64,000 bases of DNA from Gammaproteobacteria bacterium (lineage in GTDB: Bacteria > Pseudomonadota > Gammaproteobacteria > Steroidobacterales > GCA-2729495). Every line of letters starts with the position of its first letter. Within the stretch, counting starts at the first letter, position 1. A model generated the notes under the pieces. That model saw only the letters and a program-made list of their open reading frames with translations. It was not told where the DNA came from and ran no database searches. Positions 26,874 through 36,566 of this stretch are shown in pieces. The stretch is from positions 1,600,992-1,664,991 of the forward strand of contig CP054183.1 in the NCBI GenBank assembly GCA_015709695.1, read 5' to 3'. The translations under genes were made by a program, and so were the position numbers.

Positions 26874-27659
26874 ATGCTTCCGCTCATCACCCTGACCACC
26901 GATTTCGGCGCAGCCGGGCCCTACGTGGCGATGATGAAGGCCGTGATCGCCCGCTTCGCACCGCAGGCCGGCATCGTCGACCTCAACCACGAGGTGGCAG
27001 CCTGCGATCCGGGCGAGGCGGGCTTCTGGATCGCGCGCTGCTACCGCCACTTCCCCGCCGGCAGCGTGCATGTCGCCGTGGTGGATCCCGGCGTGGGCAC
27101 GGCGCGGGCGATCCTCGCCGCGGCACACGACGGCCACCTGTTCCTCGCCCCCGACAATGGCCTGCTGCCCATGGTGCTGCCCGAAGCGACGCCGCTGCAT
27201 GCGCTCGCCGCGGACTGGCCGGGCCGCCGCGACTGGCCGGCGCCCAGCAACAGCTTCCACGGCCGCGACATCTTCGCGCCGCTGGCCGCCGCGCTCTGCA
27301 CCGGCCGCGCGGTACCCGCCGATATCGGGCCGCGGCTGCAGCAACCGGTGCCGGCGGCGGTGCCGCCGGCGCGCCGGATCGATGGCGAGGTCAGCGGACG
27401 GGTCATCGCCCTCGACAACTGGGGCAACCTGATCACCAACATCGACGCCTCGCTGGTCGCCGGCCTCGCTGCCCCGCGGGTCGGCATCGGCCACCGCGAT
27501 GTGCGGCTGTATGCGACCTATGGCGATGCGCCGCCGGGCGTGCTGCTGGCGCTGGTGAACTCGCTCGGCGTGGTGGAGATCGCCTGGCGCGAGGGCAATG
27601 CCGCGGCGATGCTGCAGCTCGGCCGTGGCGCCGTGGTGCGCATCACCGCCGGCGCCTGA
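26874..27659 (+). CDS. SAM hydroxide adenosyltransferase / SAM hydrolase (DUF62)
   Basis: 261 residues of the fluorinase/chlorinase superfamily. Motifs: ITLTTDFGAAGPYV, VDLNHEVAACDP, VAVVDPGVGTAR, LFLAPDNGLL, SFHGRDIFAPLAA and ALDNWGNLITNID. Family members without a halide pocket split S-adenosylmethionine with water to adenosine and methionine, or degrade adenosyl compounds. Two domains: the N-terminal active region and a C-terminal beta barrel. Single gene, convergent with glnS. Confidence 0.88.
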   Translation: MLPLITLTTDFGAAGPYVAMMKAVIARFAPQAGIVDLNHEVAACDPGEAGFWIARCYRHFPAGSVHVAVVDPGVGTARAILAAAHDGHLFLAPDNGLLPMVLPEATPLHALAADWPGRRDWPAPSNSFHGRDIFAPLAAALCTGRAVPADIGPRLQQPVPAAVPPARRIDGEVSGRVIALDNWGNLITNIDASLVAGLAAPRVGIGHRDVRLYATYGDAPPGVLLALVNSLGVVEIAWREGNAAAMLQLGRGAVVRITAGA

Positions 27660-27698
27660 GACGTCCTGGCCAGCGACCTGGTCGCCATCCTGGCCGTA

Positions 27699-29384
<1,686 letters not shown>

Positions 29385-29404
29385 GGATGCGGATACGTCC
29401 CAAC

Positions 29405-29626
29405 AAAAAAGGTGTCAAAAAAGGTGTCAGACTTATTTTAAGAGGTGTCATATTTTAAAAGGTGTCCGGAAAAGGTGTCCGGAAAAGGTGTCAGACTTAT
29501 TTTCGCCCCGCCGGGCCAGGGGCCCTTTCCAGATCAAAGCGAAAATAAGTCTGACACCTTTTCCGGACACCTTTTCCGGACACCTTTTCCGCCTTTTCCG
29601 ACAAAAATAAGTCTGACACCTTTTTT
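29405..29626. repeat. Composite palindrome, locus 1 (GGTGTC modules with 32-nt loop)
   Basis: Inner arms 29457-29506 and 29539-29588 are perfect 50-bp inverted repeats around a 32-base loop that itself folds (GGGCC-AGG-GGCCC). Each arm holds the unit GGTGTCCGGAAAA twice and then GGTGTCAGACTTATTTTCGC. A second, outer pair 29417-29439 / 29604-29626 (23 bp) repeats AAAAAAGGTGTCAGACTT. The element fills the gap between glnS and the VPxPA-CTERM gene and ends four bases before that gene's stop codon. A REPIN/MITE-type non-autonomous element is likely; no REP-associated transposase is in the window. Confidence 0.92.
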
Positions 29627-29629
29627 CCG

Positions 29630-30571
29630 CTATCCGCGCCTGGCCCTGCGCCACCACCCGATGCTGCCCAGCGCGGTCAGCAAAAGGGGCAGGGTCGCGG
29701 GTACCGGGACGACGGCCACGCTGTAGTCGACGCCCGAGGACGAGCTGACGCTGAACGCGATCGGGTTGCCATTCGCATCGGTCACGCTGGTGATGCCGCC
29801 CCAGGCCACGGTGTTCGAATAATCCCCGCTGCCCACCGCGCTGGCTATCGCCCCGCACGCCCCCCAGCCAGCACCACACTCCCGGAAACCAAAGGCCGCG
29901 CTGGCGCTGGCCTGCAGGTCGAGGTTGTACTGGATACCGGTCACTCCACCCAGCGAGGCCGAGAAGCTGACCGGGATCACCAGCGGCAGCGGCTCGCTGA
30001 TGCTGACCTCCGGATAGGGACCGGAACGCCCATGGATCTCGCGCCCGGTGACGAAGCCGCTGATCCCGGTTCCCCCCACGCTGGCGGCGACACGACCGAA
30101 GATGTCGTAATACAGCGAATTGGCATCCTGCAGATGCCACAAGGACACCATGGAGCCGGAGACCAGCAAGCGCCCATTGATGGTCACGGTCTGGCCCAGG
30201 AGCGAGGTGTCGACGGGCAGGATGGTGATCTGGTCGAAGAACGAGGCCGCACCGTGGACCGAATTGTTCTCGCTGATGCCACTCGGCTGCGAGACAACGC
30301 TGGCCGAGCTCCAGACACCCGTCTTCAGCAGGCCGGGCAGTGCCGAACCCCAGACCGCCGTCTGGCCACCCAGGGTCTCGTTCATGCTCACCAGCGCACC
30401 CGCGGGATCCTGGACATGGGTGCCACCGATCGATGCAGATCCAGTCTGCGAGTTGCTGACGTTCAGCTCGTAGTACACATCGGTCCAGGTCGCCGCCTGG
30501 GCGGACTGCATCATCTGGATCGAAACCATGGCGACTGCCGTGATGGCAGCGGAAAGCCCGCGGATAAGCAT
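29630..30571 (-). CDS. Secreted VPxPA-CTERM (exosortase-sorted) protein
   Basis: 313 residues. An N-terminal signal peptide ends in QSAQA. The C-terminus has the tripartite sorting tail: VPVPATLPLLL motif, hydrophobic helix (LLTALGSIGWW) and basic end RRARRG. This is the VPLPA/PEP-CTERM type recognised and cleaved by exosortases in the inner membrane. The body is Ser/Gly/Asn-rich and of beta character without a known enzyme domain. Start ATG 30571 has GGAG upstream. It lies between two copies of the same palindromic element. The matching exosortase is at 54181-55818. Confidence 0.88.
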   Translation of the reverse strand: MLIRGLSAAITAVAMVSIQMMQSAQAATWTDVYYELNVSNSQTGSASIGGTHVQDPAGALVSMNETLGGQTAVWGSALPGLLKTGVWSSASVVSQPSGISENNSVHGAASFFDQITILPVDTSLLGQTVTINGRLLVSGSMVSLWHLQDANSLYYDIFGRVAASVGGTGISGFVTGREIHGRSGPYPEVSISEPLPLVIPVSFSASLGGVTGIQYNLDLQASASAAFGFRECGAGWGACGAIASAVGSGDYSNTVAWGGITSVTDANGNPIAFSVSSSSGVDYSVAVVPVPATLPLLLTALGSIGWWRRARRG

Positions 30572-30974
30572 TCTTGTTCTCCAGGTCAGGGCAATGCGCT
30601 CGTGCAGCATCGATGTCCAGTGTACACAACGGCGGCCTGCACCAGCCCTGTCCACAGCAAAAACATGACCCTTTTGTCACGCGCAGGGGAAAAGGTGCCC
30701 GGAAAAGGTGTCAGGAAAAGGTGTCAGACTTATTTTCGCCCCGCCGGGCCAGGGGCCCTTTCCAGATCAGAGCGAAAATAAGTCTGACACCTTTTCCTGA
30801 CACCTTTTCCCCCCTCTTCTCTGTCGCGGCGCGACCACAAATCAGGCTGGCACGCAATCAGTATTTGACCTTACCTCGCACAGATATTAGCGTTAGCGGC
30901 GTTTCTGCGGCGGGGGAAGGGCGTGCAGGCATCCCCGGCAGCTGTATCAAAAACTGGACAGGGGGAGGTTCAGC
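30572..30974. other. 403-base gene-free stretch holding composite palindrome locus 2
   Basis: The stretch lies between the divergent VPxPA-CTERM gene and the TonB receptor gene. Its centre is the palindrome at 30701-30810. The left 130 bases probably hold the VPxPA-CTERM promoter. The right 160 bases, less GC-rich, contain TTGACC (30865-30870) and an AT-rich run ending at 30890; the spacing is too short for a confident sigma-70 call. GGGGGAGG about 13 bases before the receptor start is the ribosome site. No other ORF is supported. Confidence 0.6.
30701..30810. repeat. Composite palindrome, locus 2
   Basis: Perfect 39-bp arms (30701-30739 / 30772-30810) surround a 32-base loop differing from the locus 1 loop at one base. 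The arm carries one GGTGTCAGGAAAA unit before the shared GGTGTCAGACTTATTTTCGC, against two GGTGTCCGGAAAA units in locus 1. An unmirrored GGTGCCCGG lies just outside the left arm. Loop orientation is the same as in locus 1. Confidence 0.92.
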
Positions 30975-33521
30975 ATGTTTTCCAGGCACCGTTCACCGGG
31001 CGTCTTCGCCCGCCCGTGGCTCAGGCCGCTAGCCGTCGCCGGCCTGGCCGTCATGGCCACCGCACCGGCGCTGGCCGCGGACACCATCGACGAGATCGTG
31101 GTCACCGTCCGGCAACGCGCCGAGTCCGTGAAGGATGTGCCGGGCAGCGTCGACGTGCTGACCAGCAAGGCCATCGAGGACGCGGGAGTGGAGCGCGCCC
31201 GCGACTTCATCGCCCTGACCCCGGGCGTATCCATCGTCAACGCCGCGGAAGTGGCCGACAGCCAGGTCAACATCCGCGGCATCAACGGCGCGCGCGACGC
31301 CGAGACCAACTACGCGCTGGTCATCGACGGCATCCTCATGACCAACCCCGCGGCGCTGAACCGCGAGTACACCAACCTGCAGCAGATCGAGGTGCTCAAG
31401 GGCCCGCAGGGCGCCATCTACGGGCGCAACGCCGCGGCCGGCGCCTTCGTCATCACCACGAAGAAGCCGGGCGACACCCTCTCCGGCAACGTCAAGGCGA
31501 GCGCCGCCCAGGACGACACCTACGTGCTCTCCGGCAACGTCGGCGGCCCGCTCAGCGACTCGCTGCGCTGGAGCCTCGAGGCCGATTACCGCGACAGCAA
31601 CGGCTACTACAAGAACAAGGACACCGGCAACACCTACTCGCGTGAGTACTACCCGGATCCAGGCTGCGACGACTGCGTGGACTTCTTCGAGGGCTGGGAC
31701 GTCGCCGGGCGCCTGATCTGGGACCTCAACGCCGACGCGAGCCTGGATACCAAGATCCGCTACGGCGAGGTCGACGCCGGCTCCATCAGCTTCAACTCGG
31801 TGTTCCAGCTGCCGGTACCGGTGCAGTTCGGCTTCGACAAGGCGTTCTACGAGAACGTCAACGACCACCCCTTCGGCTTCAACCCCAACGTCAAGCCGTA
31901 CAATGACCAGCAGTCCTTCGAGCTCTCCAGCAAGCTCGACTACGACCTCGGCTGGGCGGACCTGACCGCCTGGGGCCTGTACAGCGACATCGACAACGAC
32001 CTCGGCTCCGAGGGCACCAGCGGCGCCTTCGGCTTCTTCTGGGGCGAGGCGCGCTGCCAGGCCTCCACCGCCGCCCTGCAGGGCTTCCCGGTCAACCCGC
32101 CGCAGGCCATCGGACCCACGCCCGCCACCTCCATCTTCGGCGCCTACACGCCGACGACCTGCGACGGCACCCAGTACCAGCAGCGCGACCAGAAGGACTA
32201 CTCCTTCGAGGTCCGCCTCGCCTCCAAGTCCGACCAGCGGCTGCGCTGGCTGGGCGGGCTGTACTACCTGAACATCGACCGCGAGGTCGCCGTCAACACC
32301 GGGCTCGACACCGGCACCGGCGTGGCGAAGACGGCCTACACCGCCGGCCCCGACAACCCGACCCAGCAGCTGCTGCACGACCAGTTCAAGACCGATGTGT
32401 ACGCGGTGTTCGGCCAGCTGGCCTACGACGTCACCGACACCATCGAGGCCTCGCTGGCCCTGCGCTATGACCGCGAGGAGCGCGAGGTGCACAACAAGGT
32501 GCCCACCGGCGCCACCACCTCCTACATCGACACCTGCCTCGACGGCGCCGGCATCGACCCGATCAACCCCGGCCTCTGCGGCGGCGCCAGCATCCCCGAC
32601 AAGGACAAGACCTTCGAGCAGCTGGAGCCGAAGCTCGCCGTCACCTGGGATGCCAGCGAGGCGATCACCGGCTTCGCCAGCATCGGCGTCGGCTTCAAGA
32701 GCGGCGGCTTCAACAGCCAGGGCTCCAAGGCCACCATCGACGCCTTCATCAACAACGCGGTGGTCGCCGCCTTCCCCGGCTTCTGCGGCGACAACAGCCC
32801 CTGCACGCCAGTGAACATCGCCGACGACTACAAGAAGGAAACCTCGGTGGCCTTCGAGATCGGCGCCAAGGGCACCTGGCTCGACAACCGGCTGCGCGCC
32901 AATGCCGCCTACTACTACACCACCGTGGACGACATGCAGTTCTTCGAGTTCTACGTCGGGCCTTTCGGCCTGCTGCGCGTGGTCTCCAACATCGACGAGG
33001 TCAACCTCTACGGCGTCGAGGCCAGCGTCAACTGGATCGCCACGGACTGGCTGGAACTCTACGCCGGGGCCAACATCACCCACAGCAACATCGAGCAGAA
33101 CAGCGTGCGCCCGGACACCGTGGGCAACGAGTCGCCCTACACGCCGGACTGGACCGGCAACCTCGGCGCCCGCTTCACCTGGCCGATCGCCGGCTCGGGC
33201 CTCGACTTCATCGCCAACGTCGACGTGCGCGCCGTGGGCGACACCTGGTTCCACACCGTCCAGGACCAGAGTCGCCCGACGCTGTTCTCGCTGTTCGGCT
33301 TCGGCTACGGCCAGTACGCACCCACCGAGCGCGACGCCTACACCCTGGTCGACGCCCGGATTGGCGTCCAGGGCGAGCACTGGTCGCTGGTGGCCTTCGG
33401 CAAGAACGTCTTCGACGAGGACTACATCGAGGAAGCCATCCCGGCCCCCGAGTTCGGCGGCACCTTCACCCACGTCGGCACCCAGAGCCGGTTCGGGCTC
33501 GAGGCCACCTACAAGTTCTGA
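30975..33521 (+). CDS. TonB-dependent outer-membrane receptor
   Basis: 848 residues. Signal peptide ends ALA around residue 34. A TonB box-like IDEIVVTVRQR follows, then the plug domain (about 50-165: VPGSVDVLTSKAIEDAG, VNIRGINGARD, IEVLKGPQGAIYGRNAAAGAFVITTKKP). The 22-strand barrel ends in the aromatic FGLEATYKF outer-membrane terminus. The long barrel resembles receptors that sterol- and xenobiotic-degrading proteobacteria have in many copies, so the ligand may be organic instead of an iron chelate; this is inference. Single gene with its own terminator. Confidence 0.93.
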   Translation: MFSRHRSPGVFARPWLRPLAVAGLAVMATAPALAADTIDEIVVTVRQRAESVKDVPGSVDVLTSKAIEDAGVERARDFIALTPGVSIVNAAEVADSQVNIRGINGARDAETNYALVIDGILMTNPAALNREYTNLQQIEVLKGPQGAIYGRNAAAGAFVITTKKPGDTLSGNVKASAAQDDTYVLSGNVGGPLSDSLRWSLEADYRDSNGYYKNKDTGNTYSREYYPDPGCDDCVDFFEGWDVAGRLIWDLNADASLDTKIRYGEVDAGSISFNSVFQLPVPVQFGFDKAFYENVNDHPFGFNPNVKPYNDQQSFELSSKLDYDLGWADLTAWGLYSDIDNDLGSEGTSGAFGFFWGEARCQASTAALQGFPVNPPQAIGPTPATSIFGAYTPTTCDGTQYQQRDQKDYSFEVRLASKSDQRLRWLGGLYYLNIDREVAVNTGLDTGTGVAKTAYTAGPDNPTQQLLHDQFKTDVYAVFGQLAYDVTDTIEASLALRYDREEREVHNKVPTGATTSYIDTCLDGAGIDPINPGLCGGASIPDKDKTFEQLEPKLAVTWDASEAITGFASIGVGFKSGGFNSQGSKATIDAFINNAVVAAFPGFCGDNSPCTPVNIADDYKKETSVAFEIGAKGTWLDNRLRANAAYYYTTVDDMQFFEFYVGPFGLLRVVSNIDEVNLYGVEASVNWIATDWLELYAGANITHSNIEQNSVRPDTVGNESPYTPDWTGNLGARFTWPIAGSGLDFIANVDVRAVGDTWFHTVQDQSRPTLFSLFGFGYGQYAPTERDAYTLVDARIGVQGEHWSLVAFGKNVFDEDYIEEAIPAPEFGGTFTHVGTQSRFGLEATYKF

Positions 33522-33546
33522 GCCGGGCTGTGGCCTGGTCGACCGA

Positions 33547-33573
33547 GGGGGCCCCGCCAGGGGCCCCCTTTTT
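33547..33573 (+). terminator. Rho-independent terminator of the TonB receptor gene
   Basis: GGGGGCCCC / GGGGCCCCC, a 9-bp stem with a 4-base loop GCCA, followed at once by TTTTT, 25 bases after the receptor stop codon. Confidence 0.92.
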
Positions 33574-33809
33574 CATTGCCGCCGGCGGCCGCGCCCGTCC
33601 TGGCGCCCATTCTGTGAAAACCCCGGCCGTGCGCTGCAGTGAAGCCGGAGCTTTGTCACAAAACCCCCTCCCCGTCCTTGTCTTTTCCCGCCGGCGTCAT
33701 CAATATTCATCCCAGCAGACCCGGTCTGCGAGCCAAGCAGAAAGTGCCGGCAACGGCCGATTACTCCAGGCTCGACACACAGAAAAAAGCCAGTCCGTCC
33801 GAGGCCCCC

Positions 33810-34205
33810 ATGTGCCAGGTTTCCGACCGTTTCTTCTCCGCCGTCCGCACCCTCTCCGGTGACGGCCCGATCAAGCAGCGCCTCGCCAGCGCCTACAAGG
33901 AACATCTCGAGGACCTGCGCGACGAGCAGATCCCGGACAGCATCCGCCAGAAGTTCGATTCGCTGCGCCAGGCGCTGACCGCCGTCGGCCCGGCCAACGG
34001 CGAGAGCGCCGTGCACGCCTCGGTGCGCAAGATGTCGGCCGTGGATGCCCAGCGCTATACCACCAGCATCCTGCTGATGCTGGCCGAGCTGGTACGGGTG
34101 AAGGGCAACGGCGAACGCCTCGCCTTCGTCAAGCCCGGCCGCCCGGCGATCGCCGAGGAATCAGCCATCCCCGGCGTCATCCAGCTGCACAACCAGGCGC
34201 GCTAG
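33810..34205 (+). CDS. Conserved hypothetical protein, helical
   Basis: 131 residues from ATG 33810 with GAGG nine bases upstream. Mostly helical and charged: RLASAYKEHLEDLRDEQIPDSIRQKFDSL, then SVRKMSAVDAQRYTTSILLMLAEL and a C-terminal IPGVIQLHNQAR. No membrane segment, signal or catalytic motif is seen. The pattern recalls small cytosolic proteins of gammaproteobacteria without assigned function. Its stop codon touches the 78-bp perfect palindrome. Confidence 0.6.
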   Translation: MCQVSDRFFSAVRTLSGDGPIKQRLASAYKEHLEDLRDEQIPDSIRQKFDSLRQALTAVGPANGESAVHASVRKMSAVDAQRYTTSILLMLAELVRVKGNGERLAFVKPGRPAIAEESAIPGVIQLHNQAR

Positions 34206-34387
34206 AAAAAGGTGTCAGACTTATTTAAAGAGGCGTCAAAAAAAGGTGCCTGACATATTTTAGAAAAGGTGCCTGACATATTTTTCATCAAGAAATATGT
34301 CAGGCACCTTTTCTAAAATATGTCAGGCACCTTTTTTTGACGCCTCTTTAAATAAGTCTGACACCTTTTTAGTCTGACACCTTTTTC
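34206..34387. repeat. Composite palindrome, locus 3: perfect 78-bp inverted repeat
   Basis: Bases 34206-34283 and 34293-34370 are exact reverse complements over 78 bp with a 9-base loop (TTCATCAAG). Each arm reads, from outside, one GGTGTCAGACTTATTT unit, one GGCGTC unit and two GGTGCCTGACATATTT units. An extra unmirrored AGTCTGACACCTTTTT follows at 34371-34386. The loop of loci 1 and 2 is absent. As RNA it would form a very stable rod between the hypothetical gene and the convergent amidohydrolase gene and would stop transcription both ways. Confidence 0.95.
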
Positions 34388-34388
34388 C

Positions 34389-35861
34389 TCAGTACGGCCG
34401 GCTGAGGTACTTCCCGGACGCCTTGCCGACGACCTTGCCGCCGTCGTACACGCGCTGGCCGCGCAGGAAGGTGGTCTTGACCGCTGCCGTCAGCTCCATG
34501 CCCTCGAAGGGCGTATAGCCCTGCTCGGACTCGGAGTCCGCCGAGCGCACCGTCCAGGTCTCGTTCGGCTCGAGGATGGCGAGATCCGCATCCAGCCCCG
34601 GCGCGATGTCGCCCTTGCTCGCCAGGCCAAAGCGCCGGGCGGCGTTGTAACTGGTCAGCTTCGCCATCTGGTTGTAGCTCAGCCCGCGGCGGCGGCCCTC
34701 GGTGACCAGCGCAGGCAGCAGGTACTCGGTGCCACCGAAGCCGGACTTCGCCAGCCAGATGTCCTTGGGCTTGCGCGGGTCGGTCTTCATCTCGTGCTTG
34801 CAGCAGGCGTGGTCGCTGCACACCCAGTCGATGTCGCCCTCGATCAGGCTCTCCCAGAGGAACTCCACGTCCGGCCGCGGGCGGATCGGCGGATTCACCT
34901 TGGCGAGCGGGCCGCAGGGCGACTCGGTGTCGAGCATCAGGTGGCCGATGGTGACCTCGCGGCGGAAATTGATGTGCGGGAACACCGCCGCCATCTGCAG
35001 CGCCGCCACCACCGCCTTGCGCGAGGTCAGGTGCAGCAGGTTGATGTTCGGCAGGTCGGTCTCGTTGGCGAGGTAGGAGGCGATGAAGATCGCCAGCCCC
35101 TCGGAATGCGGCGGCCGCCCGGCGCTGTAGGCCGCCAGCCCCTTCAGCGTGCCCTCCTCCTCCACCATCTTCGTGTAGGCGGACATGATCTCGGCGGTCT
35201 CGCAGTGCAGGCTGAGCGAGATGTCATCGGCCTTGTCCGGGTACTTCTCCATGGCCTTCCTGATGCCGCGCATGACGAACTCGAAGTGCGCGATGTCGTA
35301 CTTCTCGTCCTTGCCGATCATGAGGAACTCGGCCTGGTTCTGCGACCGGCCGTGCAGCCCGTGGCTGCCGTAGAACATGAAGATCTTGAAGGAGGTGACG
35401 CCGAAGTCGTTCACCAGCATCGGGATCTCGCGGATGTGCTGCCGGCTCATCGGCGCCAGGTGGTAGGCATAGTCCACGTGGAACTTGCCCTCGGAGATGT
35501 CAAGCACCTCCGGGAAGAAGCGCTTGTAGGGGCCGCCCTTGTTCAGGTAGTAGCCGCCGGTGCGCATGTAGTTCAGGCTCGAGGTCACGCCGCCCTGGGC
35601 CGCCGCGCGGCTCTCGGTCACCGCATCCTCGCCGAGCGGCGAATAGATGCCGGTGTGCATGTGCGGATCCACCAGGCCGGGGAAGGCCAGGCGGTTCTTC
35701 GCGTCGAACACCTCGCGGGCGCTCGCCGCCGGGATGCCCGGGGCGATCTTCGCGAACTTGCCCTTGCTGATGGCGATGTCCGCATCCTCCACCATGGCCG
35801 CATTCGGCCGCACGACGCGCACGTTCCTGATCAGCAGATCGAATTCTTTCTTGTCGGCCAT
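34389..35861 (-). CDS. Dihydropyrimidinase/hydantoinase-type amidohydrolase
   Basis: 490 residues, TIM-barrel cyclic amidohydrolase with a binuclear metal site. Ligands visible: DPHMH (His-x-His), the carboxylated Lys in VTSFKIFM, LHCET (His), LLHLTSRKA (His) and CSDHACC (Asp). This set matches dihydropyrimidinase, hydantoinase and allantoinase, which open cyclic ureides. Length and order fit the hydantoinase group; the true ring substrate is not decided. It stands alone and ends against palindrome locus 3. Confidence 0.87.
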   Translation of the reverse strand: MADKKEFDLLIRNVRVVRPNAAMVEDADIAISKGKFAKIAPGIPAASAREVFDAKNRLAFPGLVDPHMHTGIYSPLGEDAVTESRAAAQGGVTSSLNYMRTGGYYLNKGGPYKRFFPEVLDISEGKFHVDYAYHLAPMSRQHIREIPMLVNDFGVTSFKIFMFYGSHGLHGRSQNQAEFLMIGKDEKYDIAHFEFVMRGIRKAMEKYPDKADDISLSLHCETAEIMSAYTKMVEEEGTLKGLAAYSAGRPPHSEGLAIFIASYLANETDLPNINLLHLTSRKAVVAALQMAAVFPHINFRREVTIGHLMLDTESPCGPLAKVNPPIRPRPDVEFLWESLIEGDIDWVCSDHACCKHEMKTDPRKPKDIWLAKSGFGGTEYLLPALVTEGRRRGLSYNQMAKLTSYNAARRFGLASKGDIAPGLDADLAILEPNETWTVRSADSESEQGYTPFEGMELTAAVKTTFLRGQRVYDGGKVVGKASGKYLSRPY

Positions 35862-35942
35862 GGGAGCTTCCTCGGCGGGGTTTCAGCAGGCGGCAAAGGA
35901 TACCGGGAATGGGCGCGCCGGCCAATGACCCCGGCGCAGGGA

Positions 35943-36239
35943 TCAGCTTTCCGGAAAGCCTGCTTCGCGCTGATGGCGCACGGCAAGGACGAGCACAACA
36001 TCCCCTGCGGGCAGCCAGCGGTACTTGGCGACATAGCCATACCGGCCACGCGACAGTACCAGCTCCCGGCGCCCGTCCTCGGCCTCATGACCGAGAAGCG
36101 GGTGGTCGGCCAGCAGTTCCATGGCCTGGCGCACACTCAGCATCCGGGCACGGGCCCGTCGCGGATCGTGTTCGGCGAGAAAGTCGAACAGCCGCTCGAG
36201 ATCGGCAAGCGCCTCCGGCGCTATTTCGACCCGCGCCAA
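35943..36239 (-). CDS. ParE/RelE-superfamily toxin
   Basis: 98 residues. Family pattern: VEIAPEALADLERLFDFLAEHDPRRA, the GHEAEDGRRELVLSRGRYGYVAKYRW core and the final VLVLAVRHQREAG. ParE members poison gyrase, RelE members cut mRNA; the RHQRE end resembles ParE. Its start overlaps the antitoxin end by 19 bases, the normal layout for these pairs. Confidence 0.88.
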   Translation of the reverse strand: MARVEIAPEALADLERLFDFLAEHDPRRARARMLSVRQAMELLADHPLLGHEAEDGRRELVLSRGRYGYVAKYRWLPAGDVVLVLAVRHQREAGFPES

Positions 36240-36511
36240 CGGCGTGCCCGCGGTCGGCGGGCCTTTGCCCCGGCCGCCCGTGCTTCCAGGTAATCGAAGG
36301 CGGCATCGAGGGGGATGGCCTTGCCGGTCGCGAGCGCCCGCGCCTCCGCCCGGGCCGCATCGGCCGCAAACCGGGCGCGAAGCTCCAGCCGCGCCGCCTC
36401 ACGCTCCAGCGCATCGACCATGAACGCGTGGGGGGTCTTCCTTGCGCTGGCTGCCAAGCCCTCGATGCGGCGCTTCAAGTCATCGGGAAGCTTGAGGCTG
36501 GTTGCAGCCAT
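36221..36511 (-). CDS. Ribbon-helix-helix antitoxin (CopG/ParD-like)
   Basis: 96 residues. The N-terminal SLKLPDDLKRRIEGLAASARKTPHAFMVDALE is a ribbon-helix-helix DNA-binding dimer unit. The basic C-terminus (ARRPRARRWRGSK) overlaps the toxin start. It neutralises the downstream ParE-like toxin and likely represses the operon. First gene of the pair. Confidence 0.85.
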   Translation of the reverse strand: MAATSLKLPDDLKRRIEGLAASARKTPHAFMVDALEREAARLELRARFAADAARAEARALATGKAIPLDAAFDYLEARAAGAKARRPRARRWRGSK

Positions 36512-36566
36512 GGCACGAGCATCCGGATCCAGGGTAGTCAGAATGTACTACTTGCCGCCCCCACGG

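Noticed and set aside
30865..30890. Sigma-70 promoter of the TonB receptor
   Set aside because: TTGACC and TATTAG are only 14 bases apart, too close for a normal promoter.
31029..33473. Very long open frame antisense to the TonB receptor, and similar antisense frames of 600-850 codons at 7.6-10.2, 52.3-54.2 and 57-59.5 kb
   Set aside because: They are side effects of high GC and biased third positions in real genes on the other strand. Their products are low-complexity Arg/His/Ala/Gly/Val-rich and match no domain.
34206..34370. Plain rho-independent terminator
   Set aside because: It may stop transcription, but 78-bp perfect arms composed of repeated modules are far beyond what termination needs, so it is listed as a repeat.
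29405..34387. CRISPR array
   Set aside because: Repeated GGTGTC units are arranged as mirrored palindromes with no regular unique spacers, and no cas genes are present.
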